Of a stretch of 64,000 nucleotides of DNA, positions 16,901 through 25,795 are shown piece by piece (the stretch's first letter is position 1; every line of letters begins with the position of its first letter). Location: contig JADJJR010000001.1 of NCBI GenBank assembly GCA_016706425.1, positions 2,356,001 to 2,420,000 on the forward strand, in the 5' to 3' direction. The notes below the pieces were generated by a model, which did not search any database, was not told the DNA's origin, and worked only from the letters and a program-made list of their open reading frames with translations. Made by a program: the position numbers and the translations under genes. Origin of the DNA: Elusimicrobiota bacterium. Its GTDB lineage: Bacteria > Elusimicrobiota > Elusimicrobia > FEN-1173.

Positions 16901-19210
16901 ATGACCGACCTTCCCCATCCCGAACCGCCCCTTTGGGTTCGCTTTTTGGCCCGACTGATCAGCGCCCGCGCGTTCGCCACGGGTCTGGCCATCCTGGCGA
17001 TGGGGTTCTTTTTTTGTTTCCACCTGCCGCGGCTGGAAAATCGCCCGGACGTGGACGATTTCATCGTCGAAAAAGACCCCGATCATTTGCTGGCGAAGCA
17101 AATGGAAGACGTCTTCAGTCGGGACGATTTTTTCCTGATCGTTTTCCAGGCCCCGGACGTGTTCGCCGCACCGGTCCTGTCCATGATCAAATCCATTTCC
17201 GACGCGGTCGAGAATTTGGAGGACGTGCGCGACGTCGTGAGTTTGACCCACGTCAACGACATGGTCGGCACCGGGGACGATTTCGTGGTCGACCGGTTCA
17301 TCGGGTCCGTCCCCTCGGACCCGGCCGCCCTCCGTTCTCTCAAAGAGAGGGCCCTCGCCAACCCCCTGTTCCTCAAAAACATCATCTCCACGGACGGAGA
17401 CACAACGGCCATTGCCGTTTACGTGCCCAACCAAATGGGGGAACGGCGCGCCGCGTTGATGCGCGAAATTCGGGACATCCTGGCCCCTTGGAAAGCCCAA
17501 GGCTGGGAATTCCATCTCGCGGGCTGGCCCGTGACGAACGTCGCCCTGGTGGAAGCCATGGACGCCGACATGAAAAAATTCTTCCCGATCTCCTTTGTTC
17601 TGGTCTTGGCCACCACCTGGTGGATTTTCCGCAACGGCCGCCTTTTGCTCCTGGCCGGTCTGAGTGTCACCCTCACCGTCGCTTCCACCCTGGGGTTGGC
17701 CGCCTTCTTGAAACTCCCGCTCAACAACGCCTCCGCCGCCGTGATTCCGATTGTTCTGGCTCTGGCGACCGCCGATTTAACGCACCTGTTTTCCCATCTC
17801 GACATTCGCCTGGTCCGCGGCGGGGACCGCCGCGCCGCCCTGCGTGCGGTTTTGGAGCAAATCCTGTTCCCCTGCCTGCTGACCAGCGTCAACACCGCCA
17901 TCGGGTTCGCGTCCTTGATGTGGAACCGGGTGCCCGCGATCCGGGATTTCGGCGGCTTGGCCGCCGCCGGCATGTTTTTTGAATTTTTGTTTACCTTCGG
18001 CCTGGCCGCCCCGTTGTTGTTGGTTTTTAAACCCGAGACCGTTTACCGGGACGAACGGCACGTGGAACGCGCCATTCCACGCTTTGTCCGTTTTGTCCAC
18101 CACGCGGTGTTTCGATCCCCCGGCCGGATCCTCGCCCTTTGCTTGAGCCTGTTGGCCCTCGGGTCGTGGGCGTCCGGGCGCCTGCTCGTGGACACGGATT
18201 TGACGAAATATTTTTGGCCGAGCCATCCCAACCGCCAGGCGATGGTTTTCGTCCGTGAAAATTTAACGGGCATCAACACCCTGGAGATTTCCTTCCGCTC
18301 CCCGGACAACAACACCTTTAGGGACCCGGCCCAACTGCGGCGGATCGAAGAAATACAAAAGCGCGCCCTCTCCGTTCCCGGCGTCGACACCGGGTTTTCG
18401 GTCGTGGACTATCTCAAAGAAATGAACAAATCGTTCCACAACGAAGATCCCGGTCGTTACCGCCTTCCGGAGACCCGCGCGAAGGTCGACCAATTCCTTC
18501 TTCTTTACGGCGCCGACGATTTGGACGAATACGTCACCCCGGGTTGGAATTGGACCCGCATCCGTCTGCGTTTGGTGAAAAACGGTTCGCACGAATCCAA
18601 GCTCGTGATCGAAGAGGTGAAAAAAAAGATCGCGGACGTCCTCGATCCGGCGGTGGACACGCGCGTCGTGGGCGGGGCCCTCGACTTGGCCAAGACCGCG
18701 CACGTCCTGGTGACGGATCAGGTCAAGAACATCGCCTCCGCCGTGGGAACGATCTGGGTTGTGATGGCCCTCGTGCTGCGGTCCCCGTTGATGGCTCTGC
18801 TTTTTCTCGTCCCGAACCTTTTCCCCATCGTGCTCAATTTCGGCCTGATGGGGGCGCTCAACATTCCCCTGAACACGGGGACCTCCCTCATCGCCGCGGC
18901 CGCTTTCGGCATTATCGTCGACGACACCGTCCATTTTTTCGTTCGGTTGCGGGAATGGCGCGCGGCCGGCGCGCCCTTTCGGCAAGCCCTCGAAATCGTC
19001 ACCTTCGAAAAGAACGAAGCCTCCCTGTCTTCGGCGATCATTCTCTGCTCCGGTTTCGCCGTTTTGCTCCTGGGCGAGTTCATTCCGGTCGTTCATTTCG
19101 GCCTTCTGAACTTGTTCGTTCTGGGATCGGGCATGATGGGGGACATGTTTTTTCTCAAGGCGCTCTTCGCGGTCGGGGCCCGCTGGCGGGAAAGGATCCA
19201 TCGTGGGTGA
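16901..19210 (+). CDS. MMPL/RND-superfamily exporter
   Basis: A 769-residue inner-membrane protein with the duplicated RND layout: one membrane helix, a periplasmic domain, five helices (about residues 225-385), then the same again (helix near residue 410, periplasmic domain, helices about 605-765). TM4-type segments PIVLALATADLTHLFSH and AAAFGIIVDDTVHFFVRLRE carry the conserved Asp residues of MMPL proton relays. Family members (HpnN, MmpL) move lipids or hydrophobic molecules through the envelope. It is the first of four overlapping genes with a LolA-like carrier and an outer-membrane barrel, which together look like a complete envelope lipid route. Its stop overlaps the next gene by 8 bp. 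Confidence 0.9.
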   Translation: MTDLPHPEPPLWVRFLARLISARAFATGLAILAMGFFFCFHLPRLENRPDVDDFIVEKDPDHLLAKQMEDVFSRDDFFLIVFQAPDVFAAPVLSMIKSISDAVENLEDVRDVVSLTHVNDMVGTGDDFVVDRFIGSVPSDPAALRSLKERALANPLFLKNIISTDGDTTAIAVYVPNQMGERRAALMREIRDILAPWKAQGWEFHLAGWPVTNVALVEAMDADMKKFFPISFVLVLATTWWIFRNGRLLLLAGLSVTLTVASTLGLAAFLKLPLNNASAAVIPIVLALATADLTHLFSHLDIRLVRGGDRRAALRAVLEQILFPCLLTSVNTAIGFASLMWNRVPAIRDFGGLAAAGMFFEFLFTFGLAAPLLLVFKPETVYRDERHVERAIPRFVRFVHHAVFRSPGRILALCLSLLALGSWASGRLLVDTDLTKYFWPSHPNRQAMVFVRENLTGINTLEISFRSPDNNTFRDPAQLRRIEEIQKRALSVPGVDTGFSVVDYLKEMNKSFHNEDPGRYRLPETRAKVDQFLLLYGADDLDEYVTPGWNWTRIRLRLVKNGSHESKLVIEEVKKKIADVLDPAVDTRVVGGALDLAKTAHVLVTDQVKNIASAVGTIWVVMALVLRSPLMALLFLVPNLFPIVLNFGLMGALNIPLNTGTSLIAAAAFGIIVDDTVHFFVRLREWRAAGAPFRQALEIVTFEKNEASLSSAIILCSGFAVLLLGEFIPVVHFGLLNLFVLGSGMMGDMFFLKALFAVGARWRERIHRG

Positions 19211-21209
19211 TCCCCGTTCCTTGAACGACTGGGGGCTCACGACCCCGGAGGCCTTTCGGGACCAGGCCTTTGCCCGCACGGTGGGCGTCCTCACCCGCGA
19301 CGAACTCGCCCGCCTGGGGAACAGCCGGGTCGCCATTCCCGGCATGGGGGGGGGCGGTGGGGTTCATTTGATCGCCCTGGTACGGGCCGGGGTCGGCAAG
19401 TTCCATATCGCCGACATGGACCGCTACGAGCCGGTCAACATCAACCGACAGCACGGCGCGCGGGTCGACACCCTGGGACAACCCAAAGTGGACGTCATGC
19501 GGCGCGACGCCTTGGCGATCAACCCGCATTTGGAAATCAAGACTTTCCCGCGGGGCATCGGTCCCGATAATTTGGATGAATTTCTGGCCGGGGTCGATGT
19601 GGTCGTGGACGGGCTGGATTTTTTTGTTTGGAAAACCCGCCGCGCGCTCTTCAACCGGGCGAGGGCGCTCGGCATCCCCGTGGTGACGGCGGGGCCCATC
19701 GGGTTCGGCGTCATCGGACTCGTGTTCACGCCGGACGGCATGTCCTTCGACGATTACTTCGACATTCACGATGACACCCCGGATCTCGAGGCCATTCTCA
19801 AATTTTACGTGGGCATCGTCCCCGCCATGCTGCACCGCACCTACGCCATGCCCCGGCACATTCGCCTGGAGGACCGGGCGGGCCCCTCCATCAGCGGCGG
19901 CCTCATGCTCCTGGCCGGCGTGGGTTGCACCGAGGCCCTGCGCGTTCTTTTAAAACGCCCGGGACTTCGCCCCGCCCCCGCCTATTGGCAGTTCGACGTC
20001 TACCGGCAACGTTTTGCGGGCGGACGCTTGCGGTGGGGCAACCGGGGTCTGTTGCAAAGAGCGAAAATCTGGCTGCTGGGTCGGGAATTGCGGCGTCGGG
20101 GTGAGCGTTTCCGACCGCGACCGGCCCCTCCGGATTGGGATGGGGCGGGCCTCCTGCCCGACGGTGTTAAAAATTTCCTCGTCGCCGCCGGGGTCCAGGC
20201 GCCGTCGGGGGACAACACCCAACCCTGGCGTTTCGAATGGCGCGGGGCGGACCTGCGCGTGGCGGTCGAGCCAAACCGTGATCTTTCGTTCTTCAATTTT
20301 CGTCAACGGGCCAGCCTCATTTCCCTGGGGAGCGTCGTGGAAAACATCCGCGCCGTGGCGTCCCGCTACCGCCTTGAGGTCAACGCCGTCCCGAACGCCG
20401 ACCCGCTCTCAATGACCTTGCGCATCGCGCCCGGCCCCGCCCCCCTCGACCCCTTGGCGGAGGCGGTCTGGGAACGGGACACGAACCGGTGTCCTTTCAA
20501 TCAGGAACCTTTGAGCGACAACGCCCGGAACGCTTTGACGCGCGCCGTCGCCGATTTTTCCGGGGCCCGCCTCCACGCCCGGACCGATCCGGCGGGGGTG
20601 CGGGCGATGGCGGAGGCGGCGTACTGGGCGGACCGCGCCCGGGTGGAGCTCCGTTCCGCCCACGAACATTTCCACCGCATGACCCGCGTCGACGCGGCGA
20701 GCGCCCGGGCGACGGGGGACGGCTTTTCCTTCCGCAATCTGGGCGCGAACGCGGCGCAGGCGCTTTTCCTCCGGGCCACCCGGCCCTGGACGGTCAACGT
20801 TCTGGCGAACCGGTCGCGCCTCAACGACATGGTGGCGCTCCACGCGCGGGCCTTGATTCGCAGCGCCCCGTTCGTGGGCCTCGTGACCATGCCCGGCGAC
20901 GGAGACGCGGATTTCCGAGAGGGCGGTCGCGCGGTCGCCCGCGTGTGGTTGACCGCCGCCTATCTGGGGTTGGATTTCCAACCCGTGGCGAGCGTGAATT
21001 TGCTTTTGGCCCGCCTCCGGTCCGAAGGGCCCGGGGCTTTCCCTTCGCGGGCGGTGGCGCATTTGCGTCGCGCCGAAGAGTTTTTTCGGGCGGCTTTCCC
21101 GGAGGTGGAGGACAATAACGGCCTGATTCTTTTGTTCCGGGTGGGCCACGCCCCCCCCATCGCGGAAGGCACGTTCCGTCGCGAACTTTCGACTTTTATG
21201 GTGAAATAA
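19203..21209 (+). CDS. ThiF/E1-like and nitroreductase fusion protein
   Basis: A 668-residue two-domain protein. Residues about 20-270 form an E1/ThiF/MoeB-like adenylation domain: GMGGGGGVHLIALVRAGVG, DMDRYEPVNINRQ and the GQPKV lysine are in place. The zinc-binding CxxC pairs of ThiF/MoeB are absent, and the only visible Cys is in GVGCTEAL. Residues about 330-660 form a nitroreductase-like flavin domain (GVQAPSGDNTQPWRFEW). The same architecture is known in Mycobacterium tuberculosis Rv1355c (called MoeY), whose function is unsettled. The start is GTG with AAGGA upstream, overlapping the exporter gene by 8 bp. Being between the exporter and the LolA-like gene, it may make or modify the exported molecule. 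Confidence 0.9.
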   Translation: MGDPRSLNDWGLTTPEAFRDQAFARTVGVLTRDELARLGNSRVAIPGMGGGGGVHLIALVRAGVGKFHIADMDRYEPVNINRQHGARVDTLGQPKVDVMRRDALAINPHLEIKTFPRGIGPDNLDEFLAGVDVVVDGLDFFVWKTRRALFNRARALGIPVVTAGPIGFGVIGLVFTPDGMSFDDYFDIHDDTPDLEAILKFYVGIVPAMLHRTYAMPRHIRLEDRAGPSISGGLMLLAGVGCTEALRVLLKRPGLRPAPAYWQFDVYRQRFAGGRLRWGNRGLLQRAKIWLLGRELRRRGERFRPRPAPPDWDGAGLLPDGVKNFLVAAGVQAPSGDNTQPWRFEWRGADLRVAVEPNRDLSFFNFRQRASLISLGSVVENIRAVASRYRLEVNAVPNADPLSMTLRIAPGPAPLDPLAEAVWERDTNRCPFNQEPLSDNARNALTRAVADFSGARLHARTDPAGVRAMAEAAYWADRARVELRSAHEHFHRMTRVDAASARATGDGFSFRNLGANAAQALFLRATRPWTVNVLANRSRLNDMVALHARALIRSAPFVGLVTMPGDGDADFREGGRAVARVWLTAAYLGLDFQPVASVNLLLARLRSEGPGAFPSRAVAHLRRAEEFFRAAFPEVEDNNGLILLFRVGHAPPIAEGTFRRELSTFMVK

Positions 21210-21218
21210 GGAGGACAC

Positions 21219-22001
21219 ATGAAACACAAGACCCTGGGAATGGCCCTGGCGGCGCTGCTTGTTGCCGCGACCTCGTGGAGCGCCCCCGCGCTCGACGCCC
21301 GCGAAATAATGAAACGCGTCAACGACCGCGATGACGGGAAGGACGCCTACGCGAAAGTGGAGATGTTTTTGACAGCGGCCGGCGGTTATTCCGAAAAACG
21401 GAGCCTCATCCAGGCCTACAAATATTTTGGCACTCTACGCAAAACCTACACCCGGTTCACCGAACCGGCGTCCATCGATGGCACGAGTTTCCTTTCCTGG
21501 CAACGGGGCAGCGACCTCGACGACGACCAGTTCCTTTACCTGCCCGAGCTGGGCCGGGACCGGCGGATCGTTTCCAGCCAGAAAGACGGCGATTTCGTCA
21601 ACACCGACTTCACTTACGAGGACATGCAAGAGCGGTCGGTGGACAAAGACAACCACACCCTGGTCCGGGAGGAGAAAATCGGCACCTACGACTGTTGGGT
21701 AATCGAAAGCACGCCCAAGGACCCCGCCTCGTCCCAATACCGTCGATGGGTGGCGTGGGTGCCCAAGGACATTTACGTGCCCTTGCGGGTGGAGTTTTAC
21801 ACGAAGGTGGTGCGCCAGCCGACCAAAGTGTTGACCGTTTCCAAACTTCAAAAGATCAACGGCATTTGGACCGTCATGTCCGTGGAGATGAAAAACCTGG
21901 AGCGGAAACACGCGACCATCCTCCGCACGCTGGAAGTCAAATACAACCGGGGGGTGCCGGACCGCATGTTCACCCGGCCCTATTTGAAAACCCCCAAATG
22001 A
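21219..22001 (+). CDS. LolA-like outer membrane lipoprotein-sorting protein
   Basis: A 260-residue periplasmic protein with a signal peptide (residues 1-22, ATSWSA). It has the LolA-like half-barrel pattern of the PF17131 type: AREIMKRVNDRDDGKDAYAKVEMFL, then DGTSFLSWQRGSDLDDDQFLYLPELGRDRRI and the closing basic strand YNRGVPDRMFT. Relatives of this type usually sit beside MMPL/RND transporters and are thought to carry hydrophobic ligands across the periplasm rather than lipoproteins. A strong AAGGAGG lies six bases before the ATG. It follows the fusion gene by nine bases and overlaps the barrel gene by ATGA. Confidence 0.9.
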   Translation: MKHKTLGMALAALLVAATSWSAPALDAREIMKRVNDRDDGKDAYAKVEMFLTAAGGYSEKRSLIQAYKYFGTLRKTYTRFTEPASIDGTSFLSWQRGSDLDDDQFLYLPELGRDRRIVSSQKDGDFVNTDFTYEDMQERSVDKDNHTLVREEKIGTYDCWVIESTPKDPASSQYRRWVAWVPKDIYVPLRVEFYTKVVRQPTKVLTVSKLQKINGIWTVMSVEMKNLERKHATILRTLEVKYNRGVPDRMFTRPYLKTPK

Positions 22002-23338
22002 AGCGACGGCGCCGTATCGGGTCCCTGGGGTTGCTCGCCCTCCTTTTGGGGGCGGGCGCGGCGCCCCTGTGGGCGGCCAAGGCCCCCCCGCGGCCCATGC
22101 CCGTGAAGCTCACCGCCAAGTTATCGAACCGTTTCAACTGGGACTTGAAGCGGGACAACGCGTACGAAGACATCAGCGTCACCTACACCGAGTTGAACGC
22201 CGAGGCGAAGTGGTTGCCCAACCCCCGCGTCCAGATGGTGGCGGGGGAGTGGATGGTGAACGGGGACCTTCGGCCCTACAACATCTTCGCGAACTTTTCG
22301 ACGGACCACGCCAACGTGCGCGTCGGCAACCAGATCGTCCGCTGGGGCAAGGCCGACGAGATCAGCACCCTGGACTCCATCAACCCGGAGGACCTCACCC
22401 AGGGATTGACCCGGGACCGCGCGAGCCGAAAAATTCCGGTGCCGATGATCAACGCTGAACTGCTGTCGACCTACGTCTCGCTCCAGGGGATCTACGCGCC
22501 CTATTGGGAAAAATCCAAATTCCTGATCAGCGGGGACGATTGGGCGTTCTTCGACCATCTGGAACGGAAATACGGCAACATCAACGTGATCGAACAAGAC
22601 CAGCCCAAAACATTGCGGGACGGCACCTACGGCGCGAGGCTTTCGGGCACGCTCCTGCGCGTGGACTACGCCTTCAGCTACCTGAACCACCGGCGGGACA
22701 TTCCCTCTTTAAAAGCGTTCCCCCTCCCGATGCCGGCGCAGCTCGTGACCAACGAGCCCGGGTCCATTGAAGATCTGGTGCGTTTTTCCCGTGGGTTTCC
22801 CATCCCGGTGTTCCCTTTTTTCTTCCCCGCCCAACCCATTCGATTCGAATACCTGCGGGAGGAGGTCTACGGGTTCGAGTTTGAAACCGTGGCCGGGCCC
22901 TTCGGCATCCGGGGCGACGCGGCCTACATTTCCAGTCAAAGCTTCACGACGGACAACCTGCAGACGGTGCGCAAACCGGTCGTTTCCTACGTCATCGGGG
23001 CCGACTACAACGGGCCCGCCAACACCTATTTCAATGTCTCTTACAAGCGGACGGAAATTCGGGATTACGAAAACCGCATTTCGCCGCCCCCCACGAGTTC
23101 GGAAATCAGCGCGGAAATGACCCTGGAAATTTTAAACGGCAATATGCGCCCGGCCTACCGGGGTTATTTCAACACCACCGACAAAAGTTATTACCAGAAC
23201 CCGCGGGTCTCCATTCATTACATTCCCAACGTCACCGTGGAAGTGGGCATCGACCTCTACGGCGGGCCGGCGAGCAGCCAGGCCGGGTTCTTTACCGCGA
23301 ACGACCAAGCCTACACCTTGGTGCGCTTTTTCTTCTAG
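21998..23338 (+). CDS. Outer-membrane beta-barrel protein (DUF1302-like)
   Basis: A 446-residue protein with a signal peptide (residues 1-25, APLWA) and a C-terminal FFF ending typical of outer-membrane barrels. The middle is rich in alternating amphipathic strands, and the segment VRVGNQIVRWGKADEISTLD is characteristic of the DUF1302 family, which commonly accompanies MMPL exporters and LolA-like proteins. The open frame extends 101 codons upstream inside the LolA-like gene. The start here is fixed by the ATGA overlap and the signal peptide. It would give the last step, at the outer membrane, of the exporter route. A strong terminator follows. Confidence 0.85.
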   Translation: MKRRRRIGSLGLLALLLGAGAAPLWAAKAPPRPMPVKLTAKLSNRFNWDLKRDNAYEDISVTYTELNAEAKWLPNPRVQMVAGEWMVNGDLRPYNIFANFSTDHANVRVGNQIVRWGKADEISTLDSINPEDLTQGLTRDRASRKIPVPMINAELLSTYVSLQGIYAPYWEKSKFLISGDDWAFFDHLERKYGNINVIEQDQPKTLRDGTYGARLSGTLLRVDYAFSYLNHRRDIPSLKAFPLPMPAQLVTNEPGSIEDLVRFSRGFPIPVFPFFFPAQPIRFEYLREEVYGFEFETVAGPFGIRGDAAYISSQSFTTDNLQTVRKPVVSYVIGADYNGPANTYFNVSYKRTEIRDYENRISPPPTSSEISAEMTLEILNGNMRPAYRGYFNTTDKSYYQNPRVSIHYIPNVTVEVGIDLYGGPASSQAGFFTANDQAYTLVRFFF

Positions 23339-23360
23339 CGTTTCGCCTCCCCCCAACGAA

Positions 23361-23394
23361 AAAGCCGGTCGCCCCCTTCGGGGCGACCGGCTTT
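23361..23394. terminator. Bidirectional intrinsic terminator
   Basis: A perfect 15-bp stem (23361-23375 with 23380-23394) with a CTTC loop, flanked by A-rich and T-rich ends (GGTTTT on plus; CGTT on minus). It separates the convergent outer-membrane barrel gene and hppA and can serve both. Confidence 0.9.
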
Positions 23395-23409
23395 GGTTTT
23401 AATGCGTTC

Positions 23410-25752
23410 TCAGTGGAAAAGGCGACCGATGAGGTTGCCGTAGGCCACGATGATGCCCGACGTCACGATCGCCACCATGGCCATGAGCTTGATCAGGATG
23501 TTGAGCGACGGCCCCGAGGTGTCCTTAAAGGGATCCCCCACGGTGTCGCCGACCACCGCCGCCTTGTGGGCGAAAGAGCCCTTGCCCCCGTAGTGGCCGC
23601 GCTCGATGTGCTTTTTGGCGTTGTCCCAGGCGCCGCCGGCGTTGTTGAGCATGATGGCGACAATAAAACCCCCCGCCATGCTTCCGGTCAAAAGCCCCAT
23701 GATGCCGGCCACCCCCAGAATCAATCCGGTGGCGACGGGCACGGTCAACGCCAGGATCGACGGCACGACCATTTCCCGCTGCGCGCCCGCGGTGGAGATG
23801 GCCACGCACCGCGCGTAGTCGGGCTTTTCCTTGCCCGCCATGATGCCCGGCATTTCGGCGAATTGGCGGCGCACTTCCTCCACCATGCGACCGGCCGCGC
23901 GGCCGACGGCCTTGAGCGTCATGGAACTGAAAAGGAACGTTGTCATCACACCCAGAAAAACCCCGCACAAAAGCAACGGGTTCATGATGCTCAGGTCGTA
24001 AGCTTGCACGAAATCCGCCAGGGTCGCCTTGCCGATCAACACGGCGCGCGTGCCCTCGGCGACCACCGTGTCGGTCTTCGTCACGAAAGCCATTTTGGCG
24101 CCGGCGAATTCAAAAACGCCGTTTGATTTTTGGGCGAACCGACTGATCCAGATCCGGATTTCCTCAATGTAGGCCGCCAAGAGGGCCAGCGCGGTCAAAG
24201 CGGCGGAGGCGATGGCGAAGCCTTTGCCCGTGGCGGCGGTGGTGTTGCCCAACGAGTCCAAGGCGTCGGTGCGTTCCCGCACTTCCTTGCCCAGTTCCGA
24301 CATTTCGGCGTTGCCGCCGGCGTTGTCGGCGATGGGGCCGTAGGCGTCGGTCGCCAGGGTCACGCCCAGGGTGGCCAACATGCCCACCGCGGCCAAGGCG
24401 ACGCCGTAGAGGCCGGTGGCGGCGTTGTGAAACCCGCCCGCGAACCCGTAGGCCGCCAGGATGGCCACCACGGTGATGAGCACCGGAGCCGCCGTGGAGT
24501 TCATGCCCACGGCGATGCCATCGATGATGGTGGTGGCGGGACCCATGCGCGCCTGGTTGGCCACCCCGGCCGTTGGGCTGTAGGAATCGGAGGTGTAGTA
24601 TTCGGTCGATTGGCCGATCAGGATGCCCGCCGCGAGCCCGGACAGCATGGAGACGAAAAAGCCCCAGGGCAACCCCATCCATTTCACAACCCCGGCCGAA
24701 AGCACGACGATAAGGATGGAGGAAACCCACACGCCCACCCCCAGGGACCGCAACAATTGTTTTTGCGACGCCCCTTCTTCGGTTCGCACCAAAAAGATGC
24801 CCAGGGTGGACAAAATATTGCCGATGCCCGCGATCACGAGCGGCGCCATCACGTAGGCGAACAATTCCTTTCCGGTGCCCGCGGCCAAGGCCGCGCCCAG
24901 GGCGGCGGTCGCGAGGATCGCTCCGCAATAGGATTCGTAAAGGTCCGCGCCCATGCCGGCCACGTCGCCCACGTTGTCGCCCACGTTGTCCGCGATGACG
25001 GCCGGGTTGCGCGGGTCGTCTTCGGGAATACCGGCCTCCACTTTACCGACGAGGTCGGCGCCCACGTCCGCGGCTTTGGTGAAGATGCCCCCGCCCACCC
25101 GGGCGAAGAGCGCCTGGGTGCTGGCCCCCATGCCGAAGGTGATCATGGTGGTCGTCATCTCAACCAATTTGGCCTGCATAACCTCGGGCTGACGCATCAA
25201 TTCCGGGGCCCAGACGCCGGCGACGCCGGCGTGTTCCAACAATTTTTGCCCGAACCCGAACCAGTTGTTTTCGTAAACCAAGTCGAGGAGCACGTACCAG
25301 AGGGATATGTCGAACAACCCGAAACCGACGACCACCAACCCCATCACCGCGCCCGATCGGAAAGCGACCTGCAAACCGCGATTCAACGAAAGCTTGGCGC
25401 CCCAGGCGGTGCGGGAAGACGCCATCGTGGCCGTCTTCATCCCCAAGAACCCGCAGAGCCCGGAGAAGAAACCGCCCGTGACGAAGGCCACAGGCACGAA
25501 GGGGTTTTGAATGCCGAAATAGGCCAGAACGGCGAAAAGGACAAAGAGCGCGAGAAACACGTAACCCACGACCCGGTATTGCTTGAACAGGTAGGCCTGG
25601 GCGCCCTCTCGGACGAACCCCGCGATTTCTTTCATGCGGTCGGTGCCTTCCTCGGCCTGGATCATCTTCCAATAAAAGTAAACGGCAAAACCCAGGCAGA
25701 TCAAACTGGACAACGGGGCGATCCAAAAATACGACGGGATGTTGTGATGCAT
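23410..25752 (-). CDS. hppA: Membrane-bound proton/sodium-translocating pyrophosphatase, K+-dependent type
   Basis: A 780-residue protein with about 16 membrane helices that couples pyrophosphate hydrolysis to H+ or Na+ export. The substrate site is intact: DVGADLVGKVEAGIPEDDPR, DNVGDNVGDVAGMGADLYES, and the third acidic cluster near the C-terminus (GDTVGDPFKDTSGPS). The segment GNTTAATGKG has Ala where K+-independent enzymes have Lys, so K+ dependence is predicted. H+ versus Na+ specificity needs the semiconserved Glu position and is not decided here. GAAGGAG lies five bases before the ATG. An unknown gene lies 43 bp upstream on the same strand. Confidence 0.98.
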   Translation of the reverse strand: MHHNIPSYFWIAPLSSLICLGFAVYFYWKMIQAEEGTDRMKEIAGFVREGAQAYLFKQYRVVGYVFLALFVLFAVLAYFGIQNPFVPVAFVTGGFFSGLCGFLGMKTATMASSRTAWGAKLSLNRGLQVAFRSGAVMGLVVVGFGLFDISLWYVLLDLVYENNWFGFGQKLLEHAGVAGVWAPELMRQPEVMQAKLVEMTTTMITFGMGASTQALFARVGGGIFTKAADVGADLVGKVEAGIPEDDPRNPAVIADNVGDNVGDVAGMGADLYESYCGAILATAALGAALAAGTGKELFAYVMAPLVIAGIGNILSTLGIFLVRTEEGASQKQLLRSLGVGVWVSSILIVVLSAGVVKWMGLPWGFFVSMLSGLAAGILIGQSTEYYTSDSYSPTAGVANQARMGPATTIIDGIAVGMNSTAAPVLITVVAILAAYGFAGGFHNAATGLYGVALAAVGMLATLGVTLATDAYGPIADNAGGNAEMSELGKEVRERTDALDSLGNTTAATGKGFAIASAALTALALLAAYIEEIRIWISRFAQKSNGVFEFAGAKMAFVTKTDTVVAEGTRAVLIGKATLADFVQAYDLSIMNPLLLCGVFLGVMTTFLFSSMTLKAVGRAAGRMVEEVRRQFAEMPGIMAGKEKPDYARCVAISTAGAQREMVVPSILALTVPVATGLILGVAGIMGLLTGSMAGGFIVAIMLNNAGGAWDNAKKHIERGHYGGKGSFAHKAAVVGDTVGDPFKDTSGPSLNILIKLMAMVAIVTSGIIVAYGNLIGRLFH

Positions 25753-25795
25753 AAGGTCTCCTTCGATTGAAACGGTTTGTGTTATCGGGGGCGGA

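Noticed and set aside
24130..25770. 546-codon open frame on the plus strand
   Set aside because: Antisense of hppA; the His/Asp/Gly-rich product has no domain signature.
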